Shown here in pieces: positions 33,206-37,067 of a DNA stretch of 37,067 bases. The translations under genes were made by a program, and so were the position numbers. Location: contig CAJUIK010000013.1 in NCBI GenBank assembly GCA_910585875.1, forward strand, positions 1 to 37,067, in the 5' to 3' direction. Source of the stretch: an uncultured Eubacteriales bacterium. GTDB taxonomy: Bacteria > Bacillota > Clostridia > Oscillospirales > Butyricicoccaceae. Position 1 is the stretch's first letter, and every line of letters starts with the position of its first letter. Under the pieces are notes generated by a model that was given only the letters and a program-made list of their open reading frames with translations, searched no databases and was not told the DNA's origin.

Positions 33206-33799
33206 TCAGGCGTCGAGTTCGTATTTTATCAGCCCATGCTTCGTACAGTATAGATAGAGGCTCGCCCCGCCTCGCAGATTGGGAAATCGAAAGGCGGGGC
33301 TTTGCTCCGGGTACAGCCGACGAAGCCAAACGCGGTCGTCGTTCACACACGCGGCAAACAGGAGATAATGCTCCCTCCGCATTTCATGCTCTATGGCGGC
33401 GTAATACTCGTCTTCCACTTCCTCCACGCTCAAGGCGTGGCCGGGGACGGCCGCGGCCGGACGCAGCGGCTCCAGCCGCCGCCCGCAGCAGGCGATCGAG
33501 GCGGCGCTCGTGCTGGTGAGAATATTGCCGCAGGACGGGCAGACATAAAACTGTATCCGGTCTATTTTCCCAATATCGGGCCGGTTGGGCTTTAGCTCCC
33601 CCTGAAGCAGCTTGAGAATATCCGCCCCCAGGACGTCGGAAAGGTCTTTCCATAGGGACGCGTCGGGGCACCCCAAACCCCGCTCCCATTTTGAGACGGT
33701 TTTATTGCTGATGTTGAGCTGGTCGGCGACCTGTTTCTGCGTCAGGCCTTTTTCTGCGCGGAGCTGCAAAATCAATTTTCCAACCTTCATGCAATCCAT
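33206..33799 (-). CDS. XRE-type HTH regulator with a superoxide-reductase-like C-terminal domain
   Basis: A 197-residue fusion. Residues 6-62 form a Cro/C1-type HTH (LTQKQVADQLNISNKTVSKWERG). Then come a cysteine pair C87-x2-C90 and C104-C105, and a region that matches the active-site pattern of desulfoferrodoxin/superoxide reductase: IEHEM (H138), REHY (H144) and YCTKHGL (C185, H188). In superoxide reductase these His and Cys ligate iron. The fold recurs in clostridial regulators whose signal is unknown. AGGAGG lies 7 bases before the ATG 33799. The gene begins 18 bases after the AAA/VWA stop, so it is the last gene of that operon; a redox- or metal-sensing regulator is the natural guess. 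Confidence 0.85.
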   Translation of the reverse strand: MDCMKVGKLILQLRAEKGLTQKQVADQLNISNKTVSKWERGLGCPDASLWKDLSDVLGADILKLLQGELKPNRPDIGKIDRIQFYVCPSCGNILTSTSAASIACCGRRLEPLRPAAAVPGHALSVEEVEDEYYAAIEHEMRREHYLLFAACVNDDRVWLRRLYPEQSPAFRFPNLRGGASLYLYCTKHGLIKYELDA

Positions 33800-33817
33800 C
33801 GGCGAGCCTCCTTTCGG

Positions 33818-35851
33818 CTATAAATATCGCGCAATCGCTTGAACCAAACGCAGGGGCAGCTGCTTGAGGTCGCTGATATCGATAAACCGCTCCCGACCAT
33901 AAATCTCGCAAATCGCCTCCCGATCCTGCCCGATGGCGGCGGCCAGGAAAACCACGCCCTTGCGGCCATATTCCCTGAAGAGTCGCTTCATATCTTCCGC
34001 CGCCGCGCTGCCGGAATACTCTGGCGCGGCCTTCGGCTGGCCGTCGCTGAGGCTGATCAGCAGCTTTGCGGCCTGCGGCGCTTTCGCCAGCTTTTCAGAA
34101 AGCACCCGAAGCGCCATCCCGTCCCGGTTGTTGCTGAGCCCCCGCATGGACATGATGGCGCCCTTGTCGTTCAGCGAAGGCTCTTCCCAGTCCAGATAGG
34201 CGTACATCGACATTCTCTCCCGCGGGGAGCGATCGGCAGTATCGCCATAGATCAACGTTGGAATCCCGCAGGCTTCGCAAAATTCGCAGACGGCGACGGC
34301 CGCTTCCTTGGCCGCTTCCAGCCGCCCAAAGGCGTTCATCGAAGCGGATTGGTCGATTCGCAGCGCGACGGCCAGCGAGGGATTTTCGTTGGGCGGATTC
34401 TTTTTTGAAAAGTATCGGAAATCAGGGGTCGCGGTCTTTTCAGCGTGGAACCGGGAGCCATAGACGCGGTTCTTTGCAAACTCCTCAGAAATTTCGTGTT
34501 TCAGCAGAGGCTCGGTTTTTCTCGTCAGCTCTCGGATCACGGGCATGAGCGCGGAGGCGGTCTTCTGATATTCCCGCCGCTGCTCCAGAGTGGATTCCGG
34601 GCGATGGACGACCATGCCCGCTTTCTCATGGACGGAGCCTTTTACCGCCTCCCGTGCCTCCTGATTCAGCCGCTTGCGAAGGGATTGCTTTTGTTCCTCC
34701 AACCGCGCTTGTTCCTCTGGGGATACTTCATGACACATCGGGGTTCCGCCGTCGCCGGTATCCGCGCTGTGGGTTTCAAGGGCGTCGTCTGACGGGTCGG
34801 CGGCGCGGCCCTCGCTGTCGGCGGTCTTTTTTAAGCTCGCTGCGGGAGGGGCGTCGGGGGGCGCCGCCTGAAACCCCTCGTCGGAGCCGTCCGCGCGGAG
34901 TTCCAGCTCTTCGCCATTGCTCTGGCTCCGGCGTCCTTCGATCTCCCCAAGAGCCTCTTTCAGCCCCGATTGGGCCAGCGCCTGCTCTAAAATGGAGATC
35001 TCATCCGGGTCGGTGGTCATTTTATAGAGAACCTTGTGATAGAGAGATTCCGCGGCGTTTGCCCCTTGAGAAATGGCGTCGACCCAGAAAAAGTACGATC
35101 TCATTCCGGCCACGCCTTTGACGGCGTTCGCTTTGGCGGTCTGGTCCAGCAGGATGATAACCTCCGCGCAGACGCGCAGCGTCTCTGCGTCGCGGAAGCC
35201 CGTCTTTCTTGTGGCTCGCTCCATCATCGCTTCAATAGGAGGCAAATCCATCTTTTCCGTATGCTGCGCTCGGTCGCGCAGGGCTTCGTTCAGAGGGCGG
35301 CACCCGTTATATCCCCGATTGGTCGTGATAACCGCGATAAAATCCGGGTGGCGGCGGACGACGCGGTCAGGCAGGTTGACGCTGCCTTCCGGCTCCAACG
35401 CAGAGTTGAGCGCCATCAGGACGGCCGCGTCCCGGATCACCGTCGGCTCCTGGATTTCCAAAAGCCAGCCGTTTTCGTAGGCCCGCACGATTTCAGAGGG
35501 ATAATATTGATATTCCACGCCGCCTCCCCGGCCGCCCTCTTCAGGCAGAACCGGCAAAATCGCCCCCAACACGTCGGATTTATCCATATCGGCAAAGCAT
35601 GTTACTTTGGTATAAGGGAGCCCGAACTCAGCGGACAGCGCCTTCGCCAGCTGGGTTTTGCCGGAACCAGCGTCGCCCTCCAGCAGGATCGTGGAGATTT
35701 TCATTTCCCCCCGGTTCCAGTTGCGCTTGACGGCTTCGCAGACGCGCCGCTCCGCCTCGCTTTCCACATGAGAGGCGGGCTTTTGCCAGACAAGGGCCTT
35801 TTCATCTTCTGTCAGCTGTCTGGCGGGCGACAGAAGATACTTCGATTCCAT
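33818..35851 (-). CDS. AAA+ ATPase (MoxR/CobS-like) fused to a C-terminal VWA domain
   Basis: A 677-residue fusion. Residues about 20-310 are a MoxR/CbbQ/CobS-like AAA+ module: Walker A GDAGSGKT at 59-66, a Walker-B-like LLEIQE at 130-135 (Gln where Asp is usual), sensor Asn in AVITTNRG, and an arginine-rich ALRDRAQ. A charged, Ser/Asp/Glu-rich linker spans about 310-430. Residues about 490-677 are a VWA domain with a MIDAS site: DQSAS at 500-504, NNRDGMA (about 574-580) and SDGQP at 602-606. MoxR ATPases with separate VWA partners (CobS/CobT, NorQ/NorD, CbbQ/CbbO) remodel or load metal centres into client proteins; here both are one chain. The start is ATG 35851, two bases after the upstream stop. 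The client is unknown. Confidence 0.9.
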   Translation of the reverse strand: MESKYLLSPARQLTEDEKALVWQKPASHVESEAERRVCEAVKRNWNRGEMKISTILLEGDAGSGKTQLAKALSAEFGLPYTKVTCFADMDKSDVLGAILPVLPEEGGRGGGVEYQYYPSEIVRAYENGWLLEIQEPTVIRDAAVLMALNSALEPEGSVNLPDRVVRRHPDFIAVITTNRGYNGCRPLNEALRDRAQHTEKMDLPPIEAMMERATRKTGFRDAETLRVCAEVIILLDQTAKANAVKGVAGMRSYFFWVDAISQGANAAESLYHKVLYKMTTDPDEISILEQALAQSGLKEALGEIEGRRSQSNGEELELRADGSDEGFQAAPPDAPPAASLKKTADSEGRAADPSDDALETHSADTGDGGTPMCHEVSPEEQARLEEQKQSLRKRLNQEAREAVKGSVHEKAGMVVHRPESTLEQRREYQKTASALMPVIRELTRKTEPLLKHEISEEFAKNRVYGSRFHAEKTATPDFRYFSKKNPPNENPSLAVALRIDQSASMNAFGRLEAAKEAAVAVCEFCEACGIPTLIYGDTADRSPRERMSMYAYLDWEEPSLNDKGAIMSMRGLSNNRDGMALRVLSEKLAKAPQAAKLLISLSDGQPKAAPEYSGSAAAEDMKRLFREYGRKGVVFLAAAIGQDREAICEIYGRERFIDISDLKQLPLRLVQAIARYL

Positions 35852-35853
35852 GT

Positions 35854-36318
35854 TCAATAACACTCCAATTCTTTGAGGATTCTAACCAGCGTTCTAAGCC
35901 GTTCGCCCGTCAGCTCTCCCAGGTCGTTCAGCGCCTGAGAAAAGCTTTGGATATCTTGCGCGATATGGGGGTTTTCCACGCAGACCGCCACGGACAGCGC
36001 GTCCCCCTGCAAGCCAATCCGCTCGACGGTGGGATTCTCCGGGTCGTACAGCAGCGGCAGCCGGTAGGCCTCCCTGAAGTACAGCAGCGCGCGGCTGAGG
36101 ACGATCATCAAATCGAAAACCTGATGGATGGGGAGTTCGGCGCTTATTGCCAAGCCGCCGTCCTCCTGGGCCGTCCACAGCTGCGCCGCGATCTGCATGG
36201 CTTGATTTTCTGTTCGGACGGGAGCGCCCAGCGTCAGCCGCTTGACGTCAGAACGGTAGGCGCTGCGGCCGTCCACGCGGTCATAGCCTTCCGCGGTTAT
36301 AATGGTTTTTTCGTTCAT
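35854..36318 (-). CDS. Conserved protein of unknown function (154 aa; DUF6530-like)
   Basis: Unknown function. Begins TIITAEGYDRVDGRSAYRSD, with a middle LAISAELPIHQVFDLMIVL, then YFREAYRLPLLYDPENPTVERIGL in several conserved-looking blocks, and ends with GERLRTLVRILKELECY. These blocks remind me of DUF6530, a family of proteins encoded beside AAA/VWA genes, recalled from memory. GAGGAGG lies about 8 bases before the ATG 36318, which overlaps the upstream stop by 4 bases (ATGA); its own stop lies 2 bases before the AAA/VWA ATG. The tight coupling suggests it forms a complex with, or is a client or adaptor of, the AAA/VWA protein. Confidence 0.75.
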   Translation of the reverse strand: MNEKTIITAEGYDRVDGRSAYRSDVKRLTLGAPVRTENQAMQIAAQLWTAQEDGGLAISAELPIHQVFDLMIVLSRALLYFREAYRLPLLYDPENPTVERIGLQGDALSVAVCVENPHIAQDIQSFSQALNDLGELTGERLRTLVRILKELECY

Positions 36319-36659
36319 TTCCAAAGCCTCCTCGCTTTTGTGTTTTCCAGCAGGCAACTCTCGCAAAGCGCTTCCAGCTCTTCCTCGTGATCCTCTTTGG
36401 GATCTTCATATTCCAGGCGTTTCACAACCTGAAATTCAAAGGCGCCCTCGCCATATTGCTTCCAAAGCTCTTGCAGCCGCTTGTTCGGGCAGTTTCCGGC
36501 GGAGAGCTGGAAACGGATGCGGTTCCATTTCGCGGGAATATCTGCCGCGCTCGTCAAAAATGCTTCGTCCGTTATGCCGCACCGGAGGGAAATGACGCCC
36601 ATTTCCGGGCGGCGGTCATGATACGCCGCCAGCAGTTCTTTTTTCCTTTTTGTATCCAT
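36315..36659 (-). CDS. Small GIY-YIG-nuclease-like protein (114 aa)
   Basis: A short charged protein: KELLAAYHDRRPEMGVISL, then GITDEAFLTSAADIPAKWNR, FQLSAGNCPNKRLQELWKQY and FQVVKRLEYEDPKEDHEEEL. This series resembles a small clostridial family annotated as GIY-YIG nuclease-like; the catalytic GIY/YIG pair itself is not clear here, so it may be inactive or mis-assigned. GGAGG lies 8 bases before ATG 36659. First gene of the four-gene operon, with its promoter only about 20 bases upstream. Confidence 0.65.
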   Translation of the reverse strand: MDTKRKKELLAAYHDRRPEMGVISLRCGITDEAFLTSAADIPAKWNRIRFQLSAGNCPNKRLQELWKQYGEGAFEFQVVKRLEYEDPKEDHEEELEALCESCLLENTKARRLWK

Positions 36660-36678
36660 TTGTCTCGCCTCCAGCCAC

Positions 36679-36707
36679 ATTCTATCGTATCCAATCTGCG
36701 AAGGCAA
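36679..36707 (-). promoter_or_regulatory. Promoter for the GIY-like / DUF / AAA-VWA / XRE operon
   Basis: Minus strand: TTGCCT (36707-36702), 17 bases, TAGAAT (36684-36679). The start of transcription would fall near 36672, at the ribosome binding site, giving a leader of only about 13-15 nt. Confidence 0.75.
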
Positions 36708-36767
36708 TCCACGCTCCGTAGACCTGCGCCATTGGAATTGCTGAACACAGGTTTTTTCTGCATATTA

Positions 36768-36797
36768 TTGACACGATTGGGGGCCCCATGGTATTAT
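36768..36797 (+). promoter_or_regulatory. Promoter for the partial gene at the right edge
   Basis: TTGACA (36768-36773), 18 bases, TATTAT (36792-36797), preceded by ATGG. Divergent from the operon promoter; leader of about 135 nt. Confidence 0.8.
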
Positions 36798-36937
36798 GAC
36801 GCTGATTTTTCTGATTTTTTTAGTAACGCTGCGGAAATAACATGGTGAAACAACGCTTTCCCGAAAAGCGCCTCTGGATTGGAGAATCCGCCGCGGCAAC
36901 CATAAACCGGGAATTGATCGATATGGAGGACGGGCAA

Positions 36938-37067
36938 ATGGACTATTCAGGAGGACTTTTCGAGCAGACTGGGAAGAGCGCCAGGGCCTATGAGCGGTCC
37001 AACGGCATTCAAAGCGTTCAGAATCTGGAGGCCGTCATCAACGAGGGCCTTCGCGTCGCCCTGCTGG
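36938..37067 (+). CDS. Unknown gene, 3'-truncated by the window edge
   Basis: An open frame runs from at least 36842 to the end of the window with no stop. I choose ATG 36938 because GGAGG sits 8 bases upstream (36925-36929); starts at 36842 or 36923 are possible. The visible residues begin MDYSGGLFEQTGKSARAYER and continue with NGIQSVQNLEAVINEGLRVA. Not recognised from 43 residues. It has a near-consensus promoter at 36768-36797. Confidence 0.55.
   Translation, partial: MDYSGGLFEQTGKSARAYERSNGIQSVQNLEAVINEGLRVALL

Overview
The window (about 37 kb, GC-rich) reads as chromosome from an anaerobic, endospore-forming member of the Clostridia, probably of the Oscillospiraceae/Ruminococcaceae type. 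The support is Spo0A, an NfnAB-type electron-bifurcating transhydrogenase, the rpsO-pnp-M16 peptidase block, the YloU/FakA pair, YmdB and a SecA with a zinc-binding tail, together with high GC, AGGAGG-type ribosome binding sites and strong SigA-like promoters. I saw no rRNA or tRNA gene, insertion sequence, prophage or CRISPR array.

Layout. 1-2.4 kb: the 3' part of an M20 amidohydrolase, an Asp/Glu racemase, and a small unknown gene behind a promoter with a terminator-like leader. 2.4-6.6 kb: rpsO, pnp and an M16 peptidase, with a long RNA hairpin just before pnp. 6.7-8.9 kb (minus strand): a three-gene operon of a free-standing LeuA-type regulatory domain, an ornithine-cyclodeaminase-family dehydrogenase and a membrane protein with a CxxC/CxxxxC tail. 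9-12.3 kb: a DegV/FakB-like protein, a lipoprotein and a PLP enzyme of the D-serine dehydratase/D-threonine aldolase fold. 12.4-14.6 kb: nfnB and nfnA, overlapping by 8 bases. 15-20.2 kb: a MATE exporter, spo0A, a lone DppB-type permease and a peptide-binding lipoprotein. 20.5-22.5 kb: fakA and yloU. 22.8-27.1 kb: prfB, ymdB, pgeF and a second peptide-binding lipoprotein, transcribed together on the minus strand. 27.3-30.6 kb: a small P-loop kinase and secA. 31-33.1 kb: an anchored protein of unknown function, an iron-sulfur/FMN-type flavoprotein and an ATC-hydrolase-like protein. 33.2-36.7 kb: a compact four-gene minus-strand operon. A divergent gene starts at the right edge.

The least explained unit is 33.2-36.7 kb: a GIY-YIG-like small protein, a 154-residue protein of unknown function, one polypeptide fusing a MoxR/CobS-like AAA+ ATPase to a von Willebrand A domain, and an XRE repressor carrying a superoxide-reductase-like C-terminal domain. 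The first three genes overlap or nearly touch, and the fourth follows after 18 bases. It looks like a self-regulated, possibly redox-responsive ATPase/VWA machine, either stress- or defence-related, or for cofactor or metal insertion; the sequence does not decide which. Second in interest are the free-standing LeuA regulatory domain coupled to an amino-acid dehydrogenase, the roughly 27-bp hairpin upstream of pnp (a likely RNase III/PNPase autoregulation element) and the attenuator-like leader at 1955-1998.

The genes are mostly housekeeping: translation and RNA turnover (rpsO, pnp, prfB), secretion (secA), lipid and envelope (fakA, degV, yloU, pgeF), sporulation control (spo0A, ymdB) and redox balance (nfnAB). 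They are interleaved with amino-acid and peptide scavenging functions. All family assignments come from reading the translated sequences; no search was run.
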